Assembly: GCA_958295875.1 (NCBI GenBank)
Contig: OY282379.1
Coordinates: 620,001 to 684,000 of the forward strand
Source: an uncultured Pseudomonadales bacterium
GTDB lineage: Bacteria > Pseudomonadota > Gammaproteobacteria > Pseudomonadales > Azotimanducaceae
DNA length: 64,000 nucleotides
Reading direction: 5' to 3'
The notes under the pieces were generated by a model, which saw nothing but the letters and a program-made list of their open reading frames with translations, had not been told where the DNA came from and made no database searches. Every line of letters begins with the position of its first letter. Position 1 is the stretch's first letter. Shown here one piece after another: positions 1-8,554 of the stretch. The position numbers and the translations under genes are program-made.

Positions 1-1
1 T

Positions 2-736
2 TGGTGGCCGGTGGACACCCAGGAGGCGTTGATCTCGCTGGAAGACGAGTACGCGCTCGAGCATGGCTTGGACGTGGGGGACGAACTCTCCTTCGACATC
101 GGCGGCCTCGCCGTCCAAGCGCGGGTCGCCAACCTGCGCGAAGTGGAGTGGGACAGCCTGCAACCGAACTTCTTCATCATCTTCTCTGCTGCCGCATTGC
201 CAGATTTCGGCGCCACCCACATGACGAGTTTCCATCTGGAGCCGGGCGCGAAGCGTTTTCTGAACCAGCTGTTGTCTGAGCATCCCACCATCACAGTGAT
301 CGAGATCGACGCCATCGTCCGGCAGGTGCGCAGCATCGTCGAGCGCGTCACCCAAGCCATCGAGTTGGTGCTGGCCCTCGTCTTGGGCGCCGGCGCCTTG
401 GTGCTGATCGCCTCCATTCAGGCCAGCCACGAAGCGCGCATGCGCGAACACGCCTTGGTGCGCACCTTAGGCGGCACCATGCGGCTCATCGCGGGCGCCT
501 TGACGAGCGAGTTCGCGGCCCTCGGCGCCTTCGCCGGAGTGGTCGCCGCAGTGGGCGCGGAAGTGACCACATACATCCTGCAAACGCAGGTCTTTCGCTT
601 GGGTTACGCGCCGCAACCTTGGCTGTGGCTGGTGGGCCCGGCAGTGGGCGCGGCGCTCATCACGCTTGTCGGCGGCATCGGCGCGCGCCGGTTGGTGCGC
701 TCGCCGCCGGCGCTGGTGTTGCGGGAGTTGCGATGA
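2..736 (+). CDS. FtsX-like ABC transporter permease, C-terminal part (partial)
   Basis: The frame is open from the first bases of the window, so the true start lies upstream and only the C-terminal ~245 residues are present. They show a periplasmic segment (with NFFIIFSAAALPDF) and then three hydrophobic stretches: LVLALVLGAGALVLIAS, FAALGAFAGVVAAVG and LVGPAVGAALITLVGG. The protein ends in RSPPALVLRELR. This is the usual C-terminus of FtsX/MacB-type permeases, and the soluble part resembles the YbbP branch, which is paired with an ABC ATPase (YbbA-like) not visible here. Such permeases sit in the inner membrane and work in export or lipoprotein/lipid handling rather than import. The stop overlaps the ATG of the downstream TonB-dependent receptor (ATGA at 733-736), which indicates translational coupling. 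The substrate is unknown. Confidence 0.85.
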   Translation, partial: WWPVDTQEALISLEDEYALEHGLDVGDELSFDIGGLAVQARVANLREVEWDSLQPNFFIIFSAAALPDFGATHMTSFHLEPGAKRFLNQLLSEHPTITVIEIDAIVRQVRSIVERVTQAIELVLALVLGAGALVLIASIQASHEARMREHALVRTLGGTMRLIAGALTSEFAALGAFAGVVAAVGAEVTTYILQTQVFRLGYAPQPWLWLVGPAVGAALITLVGGIGARRLVRSPPALVLRELR

Positions 737-2811
737 GGGCATGGGTGTTGGGTTTGCTGGCCTGCGTTGCCGGCCTCGCATACGCCGAGCCAGCGGGGGA
801 CGCGCCGGCCAGCGGTGACGCGAGCCCGACGCTGGAAGAGCAGACGTTGGAAGAGATCGTGGTGGTCGCGGACGGTTCCGTGCGCCCGCGCCAAGGCGGC
901 TTTGGCAGCGTCGGCGTGGTGGACGGCGAGGCGCTCACCCTGCTGCGCCCCAACCATCCGAGCGAAGCGCTCGCCCGCGTGCCCGGCGTGTGGGTGGCGC
1001 GCGGCTCTGGGCAAGAACACCTGATGGCCATCCGCTCCGGCGTGTTCGCGGGGCCAGGCGCCTGCGGCGAGTTCCTCTACTTGGAGCACGGCGTGCCCAT
1101 CCGCCCGGCGGGTTTCTGCAACATCAACAACCTGTTCGAGTTGAACATCGAAGGCGCCGCGGCAGTGGAGGTGGTGCGCGGGCCGGCCAGCGCCTTGTTC
1201 GGCGGCAATGCCTTGAACGGCGTGGTGAACGTGGTGCCGCGCAGCGGGCCACAGCCTTGGCGCATCAGCGCCGAGGCCGGGCCACACGGCTACGCGCAGG
1301 CGCGCGTCGGCGGCGGCGCAGGGCCGCTGCGCCTAGACGTCCATTCCACCACCACCGATGGTTGGCGCGACGACACGGGCTACGGGCAGCAAAAGCTCAA
1401 CCTAGCCCTCGACAGCGCGCGCGGCGAGTGGCAGGGCGCCACCTTCTTCTCCGCAACGCTGCTCAATCAGGAGACAGGCGGCTACGTGCGCGGCTACCGC
1501 GCCTACGAAGACAGCAACCTGCGGGACTCCAACCCCAACCCAGAGGCTTATCGAGACGCCTGGTCCGCGCGCCTCGTAAGCGAATGGTCCCTGCAACGCG
1601 ATGGGCGGCGGCTGGTGCTCACGCCGTATCTGCGACGTTCCAACATGGCCTTCCTGCAGCACTTCCTGCCCGGCAAGCCGTTGGAGACCAACGCCCAGAC
1701 CAGCGGCGGCGCGCTGGCGCGGCTCGGCGGCGTGAACGGCGCGCTCGTCTGGGAAGTGGGAGCGCAAGCCGAGTACATGCAGGGTTGGCTGCGCCAAGTG
1801 CAGGATGGCGCCACTGTGGGCTCCAGGTTTCTCGTTGCCACCCGGCCGCCGGGCAAACACTATGACTACGCCGTGGACAGTGTGCTGGCCGCCGCGTTTC
1901 ACGACCTGCGGTGGACGTTCTCGCCGCGCGGCACGCTGGTGCATAGCTTGCGCGTGGAGCGCTTGAGCTACGGCTATGACAACCGCTGGCTGGTGGGCAA
2001 CTCTCGCGATGATGGCACCGCTTGCGCGTTCGGCGGCTGCCTCTACACCCGCCCGGCCAGCCGCGAGGACAGTTTCACCAACGTGGCGGGCCGGTTGGGG
2101 CTGCACTGGCAACTGGGCAGCGCGGAACTCTACGCCACCACCGGCGTGGGCTTTCGCCCGCCACAGGCGACGGAACTGTATCGGCTGCAAAGCGGCCAAC
2201 TGGCCGCGGACATCGACAGCGAATCCCAAGCCTCCTTAGAGCTAGGGTGGCGCGGCACAGTCGGGCGCTTCGATGGCGAGGCGGCCCTCTACGCCGGGCG
2301 CACCGAAAACCTCATCTTCCGCGACGCAAACGGTTTCAACGTGAGCGACGGCGAAACCCGCTCCGAGGGTTTGGAGTTCGCCTTGGGCTACGCCGTGGCC
2401 GATGCGCAGCGCCTGGAGCTGACCGGCACTTGGGCGCGCCACCGCTACGCTTTCGACCGCGCCGCCGCCCGCGGCGAGCGCATCCAAGACGGCGCGGACA
2501 TGGATTCGGCACCACGTTGGCTGGCGAGCGCCCGCTGGACGGCCCGCTACCGCGACCTCGTCTCGGAACTGGAAGCCGCCTACGTCGGCTCGCATTTCAT
2601 CGACGCTGCCAACACGGCCCGTTACCGGGGGCATCTCGTCTTCCACTGGCGTGGCCGCTATGCGCTGCGCGACCGCGTGACACTCTTCGCCCGCCTCCTG
2701 AACCTAACGGACGAACGCTACGCAGACCGGGCAGATTACGCCTTCGGCAGCCATCGCTACTTCCCGGCGCTGCCGCGGCAGCTCTATGCTGGGGTGGAGT
2801 GGACGCTGTAG
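733..2811 (+). CDS. TonB-dependent outer membrane receptor
   Basis: A 692-residue outer-membrane beta-barrel receptor for energised uptake. I start at the ATG at 733 because it gives an immediate signal peptide (MRAWVLGLLACVAGLAYA) and a 4-base overlap with the permease stop; the frame is open further upstream but without a signal sequence. A TonB box-like segment (TLEEIVVVADGS) is followed by a plug domain (EALARVPGVWV, VEVVRGPASALFGGNALNGVVNVV). The barrel ends in an aromatic-rich C-terminus (YAGVEWTL), normal for barrel assembly. Length is typical for the family. The ligand cannot be read from the sequence; siderophores, vitamin B12 and other large nutrients are all possible. Coupling to an FtsX-type permease is an unusual pairing, and no Fur box was noticed upstream. 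Confidence 0.9.
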   Translation: MRAWVLGLLACVAGLAYAEPAGDAPASGDASPTLEEQTLEEIVVVADGSVRPRQGGFGSVGVVDGEALTLLRPNHPSEALARVPGVWVARGSGQEHLMAIRSGVFAGPGACGEFLYLEHGVPIRPAGFCNINNLFELNIEGAAAVEVVRGPASALFGGNALNGVVNVVPRSGPQPWRISAEAGPHGYAQARVGGGAGPLRLDVHSTTTDGWRDDTGYGQQKLNLALDSARGEWQGATFFSATLLNQETGGYVRGYRAYEDSNLRDSNPNPEAYRDAWSARLVSEWSLQRDGRRLVLTPYLRRSNMAFLQHFLPGKPLETNAQTSGGALARLGGVNGALVWEVGAQAEYMQGWLRQVQDGATVGSRFLVATRPPGKHYDYAVDSVLAAAFHDLRWTFSPRGTLVHSLRVERLSYGYDNRWLVGNSRDDGTACAFGGCLYTRPASREDSFTNVAGRLGLHWQLGSAELYATTGVGFRPPQATELYRLQSGQLAADIDSESQASLELGWRGTVGRFDGEAALYAGRTENLIFRDANGFNVSDGETRSEGLEFALGYAVADAQRLELTGTWARHRYAFDRAAARGERIQDGADMDSAPRWLASARWTARYRDLVSELEAAYVGSHFIDAANTARYRGHLVFHWRGRYALRDRVTLFARLLNLTDERYADRADYAFGSHRYFPALPRQLYAGVEWTL

Positions 2812-2818
2812 GAGGTGC

Positions 2819-3961
2819 TTAGGGTCTCTTGGCCCGTGGCGCTCCCGATCCAGTGGTTCCGGGCAGCGTGCGCTGCCGGAGCACCTCCAACATGTGGTCG
2901 TGGAAAGATGGAATGCCAAAACTGACGCTCTCGTCCCGTTCGAGCGTTAGAACGCCGTGCTGGATGGCGTCGGCAACGGCTCGTTCGCCATCCGCGCCCG
3001 CAGCGTCGATGGCGTCCTGAACATCCAAGGAGCGGACGCTCTCTTTCGCCATGCGAGCGATCACTGGAACCATCCGGGAACGCCCCCTGCCCATTGCGGT
3101 CAAGCGATCGTCGTAGTACTCGGCACGCAGTTTGTCGCCTTTCTCCAGCACTCTGTCCACTATGTCGGGCGCATGCCATCCAACACTGTGGTCCACCGCG
3201 TCCAAGGCTGCCGAAAGGTAGCAGTGGATGTGCTGCGGAAAGTCGTGGCTCGCCGCGGCGAGGGAGTCGACCACATGCGGCGGAGCTTCGCGCTCGAAAT
3301 CGGCCAGCGATTTTGAGATCACCTCGCACGTGGCGTCCCTGTGCAAGGGGCCGAGACGGAGCCCTTTGGTGACACGCGATATGCCGTGCCTCGAAAGCAC
3401 GGCCTGCGTGTTCTCCAGCCCGGCCCCCACCACGAGGATGGGGCAGCCGTGGACACCCTCGTGCAGCACACGCAGCGTTTCCGCCTGCCGAGCGTTCAGG
3501 TTCTGCAATTCGTCGACGACAATCACCAGCGGGCGCGGCCACTTGGCCTTGGAGGTGCGCAGCATCGACGCCAAGCCGCGATCGGGACGCACATGTTCCC
3601 GTGTCATGCTCGCCTTCGCCGAAGCCATCCCCGCGACGCCGTTCGTGAGGCGTGGGGCGACAGCCGCGATCTTCTCGAAGTCCGACTCCCGGCCGATCGC
3701 CGTTCCGATGCTCAGGAACAGATCGAGCGGGTCGTCCAAATCCGAGACCCCGCCGAAGAGGTTCGGCACGTCGATCGATTCCGCAAAAGCCCGGGCCAAC
3801 GATGTTTTCCCTGATCCCGGAACTCCGGTAATCAGAGCCAGCCCGCCACTCGCGTCACCGGTCTTCGCGACCACAGCGAGCCGATCGCCCAACTCGCCCA
3901 ATTCCTCACCGCGGCCCGCGAAATGGTACGGAGCGTCGCGGTCGGTTCGTCGCAATGGCAT
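2819..3961 (-). CDS. AAA ATPase with C-terminal winged-helix-like region
   Basis: A 380-residue protein in the AAA_16/Orc1-Cdc6-like ATPase group. It opens with FAGRGEELGELGDRL, the usual approach to the nucleotide site. The Walker A motif is GVPGSGKTS (about residues 46-54) and Walker B is LVIVVDELQ (about 147-153). The last ~100 residues (LDVQDAIDAAGADGERAVADA ... VSFGIPSFHDHML) look like the winged-helix domain that closes Orc/Cdc6-like and STAND-type ATPases, here reading out as DNA or partner binding. It stands alone: the neighbours are TonB-dependent receptors on the opposite strand and no obvious effector gene is attached. It converges with the receptor ending at 2811. The function is unknown; a defence, mobile-element or regulatory role is equally possible. 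The ATPase assignment is firm, the biology is not. Confidence 0.8.
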   Translation of the reverse strand: MPLRRTDRDAPYHFAGRGEELGELGDRLAVVAKTGDASGGLALITGVPGSGKTSLARAFAESIDVPNLFGGVSDLDDPLDLFLSIGTAIGRESDFEKIAAVAPRLTNGVAGMASAKASMTREHVRPDRGLASMLRTSKAKWPRPLVIVVDELQNLNARQAETLRVLHEGVHGCPILVVGAGLENTQAVLSRHGISRVTKGLRLGPLHRDATCEVISKSLADFEREAPPHVVDSLAAASHDFPQHIHCYLSAALDAVDHSVGWHAPDIVDRVLEKGDKLRAEYYDDRLTAMGRGRSRMVPVIARMAKESVRSLDVQDAIDAAGADGERAVADAIQHGVLTLERDESVSFGIPSFHDHMLEVLRQRTLPGTTGSGAPRAKRP

Positions 3962-4291
3962 GTCGAATCTAGAGGTTTGGAACGCCCATCATACGCTGAG
4001 CGCACCGAGGCACTAGGGGAGGCTGGCCTTTCCGACGATGTGGCCGAGGCCGTGCGACTCTGCCATCGAGGGCGCGTCGTGAGCCGGACATGCTGCCTTA
4101 TCAGTGCGCTGGGTGCGCGACCGGTCGCCCCTGAAGGTATCAAGGCACCAATGAAGTAGTCCTGTAGCTCCGCGACCACGAACGCCCCTCCTCCACCCGC
4201 CCCAGATCCCGCCGCCACCGCCACAGATGTTGCTGGACTATTTCACGGAAGTAACGCATCATCCCGCGGTTACGTTAGGGGATTCTTCAAC
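3962..4291. other. Intergenic region between divergent AAA ATPase and TonB receptor
   Basis: About 330 bases with no convincing gene. Short open frames on both strands have no recognisable domain and look compositional. The region must hold the promoters of both flanking genes. An AGGGGA just before the receptor ATG is a possible ribosome-binding site. No Fur box or strong inverted repeat was recognised. Confidence 0.5.
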
Positions 4292-7105
4292 ATGTTGAAA
4301 CTGAACTGCCCGCGACGTCGGGCGGAGGGGCGGGAGCGGGCGCTGCCTTGGGCCGCGTTGATTGCTCTCCTGCTCGCAGCGCCCGTTCCGGCGCTGGCGC
4401 AAGAAGCGGATGACGATGAGGAACAAGCGGCGATGGAAGAAATCGTCGTCACCGGCTCCCGCATCCGCCGGGACGACTTCAGCTCGGCAAGCCCGATCAC
4501 CGTCATCACCGGCACGTCCGTCCTCGAGTCTGGTTTCGCCAACTTGGGCGAGGCGCTGCGCGCCTCCTCGGTAACCGGCACGGCGGGCTTCAACCAGTCC
4601 AGCGTGCTGTCCGGCGGCGGCTCCACCTCGGTGGATTTGCGCAACCTCGGGCCAGACCGGGTGCTCATCCTGATCAACGGCAAGCGCGTGGCGAGCTTCG
4701 CGGACGCATTGGCGAACCAAGCGGTAGACCTCACGTTCGTGCCGAGCGCCATGATCGAGCGCGTTGAAATCTTGCGCGACGGCGCTTCCGCGGTGTACGG
4801 CGCGGACGCCATCTCCGGCGTGGTGAACGTGATCCTGAAGGACAACTTCGAGGGCATCGAGGGCGGCGTGTCCACTGGCTTGAGCGGCGAAGGCGACGCG
4901 CAGCGCTATACGGCGGAGCTGGCCATCGGCGCCACGGGAGACCGCGGTTCCGTGGTGCTCGGCGCCGAATACCGCTACTCCAACAACGTGCCGCAGATCG
5001 CCCGGGATTGGGCAACGCCCGCCATCTCAGGCCTCAGCGCGAGCGGGGCGCAAAACGGCAGCTTCTTTTCGCCTGGCGGGGTTTTCTACGGACCGACTGG
5101 CGCAGCGTTTTGCACCCAACCCAAGGCGTTCGGCGGCGACGAGATAACCAACGTCTTCCCGAATTGCCCGTCCTTTCAGCCGTCGCAAAATGTGTCCAGC
5201 CCAGACCAAGTGCAGATGAACCGCTACGACTATTCCTTGGGGCAGGACATTTACGGCGCTTCCGAGGTGTATGTCTTCTCCGGCTACGGCACCTACGACG
5301 TGGCGGACGGCATCGAGGGCTTCCTCGAGGCGCAGTTCTCCAAGCGCCTCAGCGAGTTCCGGCTGGACGGCAACCCAGGCAGCTTCGGCACCGTGGGGGT
5401 ACCCCAAGGATGGATAGTGCCTGGGTCGAACCCGAACAACCCGGTGGGCACAGGCAGCCTCTACATCCGCCCGACCAGCACGGTCGGCGCGAGGATCAGC
5501 AATCACGAGTCCGACACGTTGCGGATGGTGGCCGGGTTCCGGGGCGACATCCTCTCCGAAGGCTTCCTGAACGAGTGGAGCTGGGAACTCTCCTACCTCT
5601 ACACGCGGGTGGACTCAGACTTGCGCACGAACTCCACGTGGAACCTGAACCGCGCCAACATCATCTCAGACCCGGTGCGGTGCGCGGCGGATACCATTTG
5701 CTCCAGAATCGTGAACCCGAGCGGCGCGCTGGACGCCCTGCGCCCCGGCAACTGGACGCAAGATGAAATCGCCTACATTCGCCAGAACACCTTGGCCACT
5801 TCCGAGTTCCAGACGAGCGGTTTCTTCGGCATGGTGACCGGGCCGGTGGTCGAGCTGCCGGCAGGGCCCATGAGCGTGGCCTTCGGCTTCGAGACGCGCA
5901 CAGACCGCGGCTTCAACAAGCCAGACTCGGTGACGGAAGCCGGCGAATCGGTGGCCAACCAAGTGTTCACGACACAGGGCAGCTTCTCCGTCTCCGAGTA
6001 TTTCGGCGAAGTGGAGATACCTATCGTCGCCGACGTCTTCGCCGTGGAATCCTTGGACTTGAACTTGCAGACGCGTTCTTCGGACTACTCGAACTTCGGC
6101 CGCGAGACCGTCTGGCGCGCCGGCGTGAACTGGCAAGTCATTAGCGACCTGCGCTTGCGCGCCAACCGCAGCACAGCGTATCGGGCACCGTTGGTGACAG
6201 ACCTGTTCGGCGGCGGCACCGTCAGTTTCGACTTCTTCTCGCATCCTTGCGCGGCGGGCAGCCCCGTGCGGATGCCGGGCAACGACGTCGATCAGAACTG
6301 CCTGCTGGACGGCATTCCCGCCACCGCCACGCAGATCGCCTCGCAGTACGCGGTGCTCGCCGGCGGCAGCCCGGATTTGGAGCCCGAGACAGCGGACACC
6401 TCCACCATCGGCATGGTGTTGACGCCGCGCTTCCTAGACGGCTTCTCCGCCTCCGTGGACGTGTGGAACATCAAGGTGCTGAACCTCATCACCCGCTTCA
6501 CGTCAGACAGCGTGGTGGATTCCTGCTACGAAGGCCCCGTCGGCAAGACGGCGGATTCGTGCGATCGCTTTGAGTCTGGCGTGGGGGCCGGCGGCATCTT
6601 CGTCCGCGGCATGACGAACCGGCTCCTGAACTCCAGCCAGGTCACCACCAAGGGCTTCGACTTTGGCGCACGCTACGAGTTCAGCGGCCCGTGGGACACG
6701 GAAGTGGTTGTTGACCTGCAGGGCACCTACGTGAAGTTGAACACCTTTGCGCCCAACGCCGGCAACGCGGACGACCGCGGCTCCATGCCACGCCTGCGTG
6801 GCACGGGCTTCGTCAGAGTGAACAAAGGGCAGTGGGACTACACGTGGCGGATGCGCTACGTCCACCGGATGGACGACCCACGCTACGACGGCAACAACGT
6901 GTTCGGCTACGACACCGTGCCATCGCACACCGAGCACGACATCCGCGTCGGCTGGCTCGTTGGCGACTATCGGTTCCTGCTGGGCGTGAACGACGTGTTC
7001 GACAACGACCCGCCCTACGTCTTCAGCAGCGGCAACAACACAGACCTGTTCCTGTACGGCGCCGTCGGCCGCTACGCCTTCATGCGGATGGACTTCACCA
7101 GATAA
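4292..7105 (+). CDS. TonB-dependent receptor, large (937 residues)
   Basis: An outer-membrane active-transport receptor of the long type common in marine proteobacteria and sphingomonads. The N-terminus has a signal peptide (WAALIALLLAAPVPALAQ) after an arginine-rich start. A TonB box (MEEIVVTGSRIRRDD, about residues 49-63) precedes the plug. The plug shows STSVDLRNLGPDRVLILING and IERVEILRDGASAVYGADAI, which are strong family signatures. The C-terminal barrel ends in RYAFMRMDFTR. It transports an unknown substrate; receptors of this group are often used for glycans, oligopeptides or aromatic compounds, but nothing here decides. It is monocistronic as far as can be seen, with a strong hairpin downstream at 7127-7159. 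Confidence 0.92.
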   Translation: MLKLNCPRRRAEGRERALPWAALIALLLAAPVPALAQEADDDEEQAAMEEIVVTGSRIRRDDFSSASPITVITGTSVLESGFANLGEALRASSVTGTAGFNQSSVLSGGGSTSVDLRNLGPDRVLILINGKRVASFADALANQAVDLTFVPSAMIERVEILRDGASAVYGADAISGVVNVILKDNFEGIEGGVSTGLSGEGDAQRYTAELAIGATGDRGSVVLGAEYRYSNNVPQIARDWATPAISGLSASGAQNGSFFSPGGVFYGPTGAAFCTQPKAFGGDEITNVFPNCPSFQPSQNVSSPDQVQMNRYDYSLGQDIYGASEVYVFSGYGTYDVADGIEGFLEAQFSKRLSEFRLDGNPGSFGTVGVPQGWIVPGSNPNNPVGTGSLYIRPTSTVGARISNHESDTLRMVAGFRGDILSEGFLNEWSWELSYLYTRVDSDLRTNSTWNLNRANIISDPVRCAADTICSRIVNPSGALDALRPGNWTQDEIAYIRQNTLATSEFQTSGFFGMVTGPVVELPAGPMSVAFGFETRTDRGFNKPDSVTEAGESVANQVFTTQGSFSVSEYFGEVEIPIVADVFAVESLDLNLQTRSSDYSNFGRETVWRAGVNWQVISDLRLRANRSTAYRAPLVTDLFGGGTVSFDFFSHPCAAGSPVRMPGNDVDQNCLLDGIPATATQIASQYAVLAGGSPDLEPETADTSTIGMVLTPRFLDGFSASVDVWNIKVLNLITRFTSDSVVDSCYEGPVGKTADSCDRFESGVGAGGIFVRGMTNRLLNSSQVTTKGFDFGARYEFSGPWDTEVVVDLQGTYVKLNTFAPNAGNADDRGSMPRLRGTGFVRVNKGQWDYTWRMRYVHRMDDPRYDGNNVFGYDTVPSHTEHDIRVGWLVGDYRFLLGVNDVFDNDPPYVFSSGNNTDLFLYGAVGRYAFMRMDFTR

Positions 7106-7126
7106 GGCCAACCGCCTTCGTCATCC

Positions 7127-7159
7127 CCGCGGCGCCCGAAGCAATTTCGGGCGCCGCGG
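7127..7159 (+). terminator. Strong hairpin downstream of the TonB receptor
   Basis: Perfect 14-base arms (CCGCGGCGCCCGAA and its complement) enclose a 5-base loop, 21 bases past the receptor stop. No T-run follows, so it is either an atypical terminator or a repeat-type hairpin that protects the mRNA end. Confidence 0.5.
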
Positions 7160-7340
7160 ACTTTGGCCTTCCATAGCCCTTCCTGAAAAGCGGGCGTATC
7201 GGTCACGCGGCCCAAAAAGCCTCGCGCTACGCGGGGCGGCGGCTTGGTGTCACGAGCGCACAACGATTGCAGCCGCGTCGCCTGTCAAGTCGGGCGGATG
7301 TCGCTACTGCTGCGCACTCGCGCCAGCCACACTGGCCGCC

Positions 7341-8426
7341 ATGCACGAAGACGACATCTGCCGAACGGCGTTCGCGGATGCCAGCATAACGCGCGACCTG
7401 TTGGAACTGCTGCCGGAGGACGCCACTGCCGAGCTGGATCCGCGCCGGCTGCGTCGTCTGCCGACCGAGCACGTCGCCGCGGGCGGGCAGCGCCGCCGCG
7501 CCGACATGGCTTGGGCGGTTGGAACCGTCGGTGGCCGGGCAGGGCGAGGGGACGAATTGCAGGGGAGCCTTCAGCCAAGGGGCGGGACGCGCCTCCCCTC
7601 GCAAGAAGAGGCTGGCGCCGCGGCCGGGTTGAAAGGGGAGGCATTGCTGGCGCTGGAGTTCCAGTCCTCGCCGGACCGCGCCATGGCGCTGCGCATGGAG
7701 ATCTACGTGGCGCTGCTGCGCCAAGAGGTGGCCGCCGAAGGCGGACTGCGCGCCGGCGACCTGCTGCCGCGGGTGTTGCCGGTGGTGGTCTACACCGGCG
7801 GCCGGCGCTGGCGGCCAGAGACCCTCGACGAACTGACCGCGCCGACGCCGGCGGGCTGGGGCAATTGGCAGGCGCGTTTCGAGTTCCTTTGCCTTGACGC
7901 TGCGAACTTGACGGCGGAGGATGGACGCTCGAACCCGGTCGCCGCGCTGCTGCGGCTGCTGGCGAGCCGGCAGGCGGAATCTGTGCCGGCGATGTCGAAG
8001 GCGCTGTTCGACGGGCTGCGGGCGGCCGGTTCGGGCGCGGAGCGGCAGGCTTTTGCGAATAGACTGGCTCGAGCGCTGATGCAACTGCTGATCGCCCGCT
8101 TCGCCGACGACGAAGAGAGCGACCAGCACCGACACCACATGCAGCAAGCGCTGCGCTACATGGAGGAGCCCACCATGCTCGCCGAGGCAATCACCGAATG
8201 GCGACAAAACGCAATCGCCGAGGGCAGAAACGAGGTGCTGCGACGGCTGGCCACCCGGCGCTTTGGCCTTGAGGCGGGCGCTGAGTTCGGCCGGCTCCTG
8301 GCGGACGAGCAGGATGCCGATCGGCTGGCGCGTGCCGGCGATCTGGTGATCGACTGCTCCAGCGCGGAAGAATTGCTGAGCCGGGCGCGTCGCGTGCTGA
8401 GGGGTGGCGACGGCGAAATGCGCTAG
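7341..8426 (+). CDS. Rpn family recombination-promoting nuclease / putative transposase, copy 1
   Basis: A 361-residue protein of the Rpn (YhgA-like, Transposase_31) family. E. coli members are PD-(D/E)XK DNases that raise RecA-independent recombination. The family start HEDDICRTAFADASITRDLL is present. It is followed by the putative metal-binding Asp in RRRADMAWAV and the E-x-Q catalytic strand LLALEFQSSPDRAMALR (about residues 102-118). LPRVLPVVVYTGGRRWRPE is the usual strand after the active site. The C-terminal part is helical (AEAITEWRQNAIAEGRN), as in relatives. Between the Asp and Glu strands this copy has a longer insert (GTVGGRAGRGDELQGSLQPR...) than copy 2. No ribosome-binding site is obvious. 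It forms a tandem pair with the gene at 8555. Confidence 0.85.
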   Translation: MHEDDICRTAFADASITRDLLELLPEDATAELDPRRLRRLPTEHVAAGGQRRRADMAWAVGTVGGRAGRGDELQGSLQPRGGTRLPSQEEAGAAAGLKGEALLALEFQSSPDRAMALRMEIYVALLRQEVAAEGGLRAGDLLPRVLPVVVYTGGRRWRPETLDELTAPTPAGWGNWQARFEFLCLDAANLTAEDGRSNPVAALLRLLASRQAESVPAMSKALFDGLRAAGSGAERQAFANRLARALMQLLIARFADDEESDQHRHHMQQALRYMEEPTMLAEAITEWRQNAIAEGRNEVLRRLATRRFGLEAGAEFGRLLADEQDADRLARAGDLVIDCSSAEELLSRARRVLRGGDGEMR

Positions 8427-8554
8427 TTGGGATCGGTCCCCCGCCCTACGGTGCGGCTTGGTGTTACGAGCGCACAACGATTGCAGCCACGTCGCCCGTC
8501 AAATCGGGCGGATGTCGCTACTGTTGCGCACTCGCGCCGGCCACACTGGCCGCC

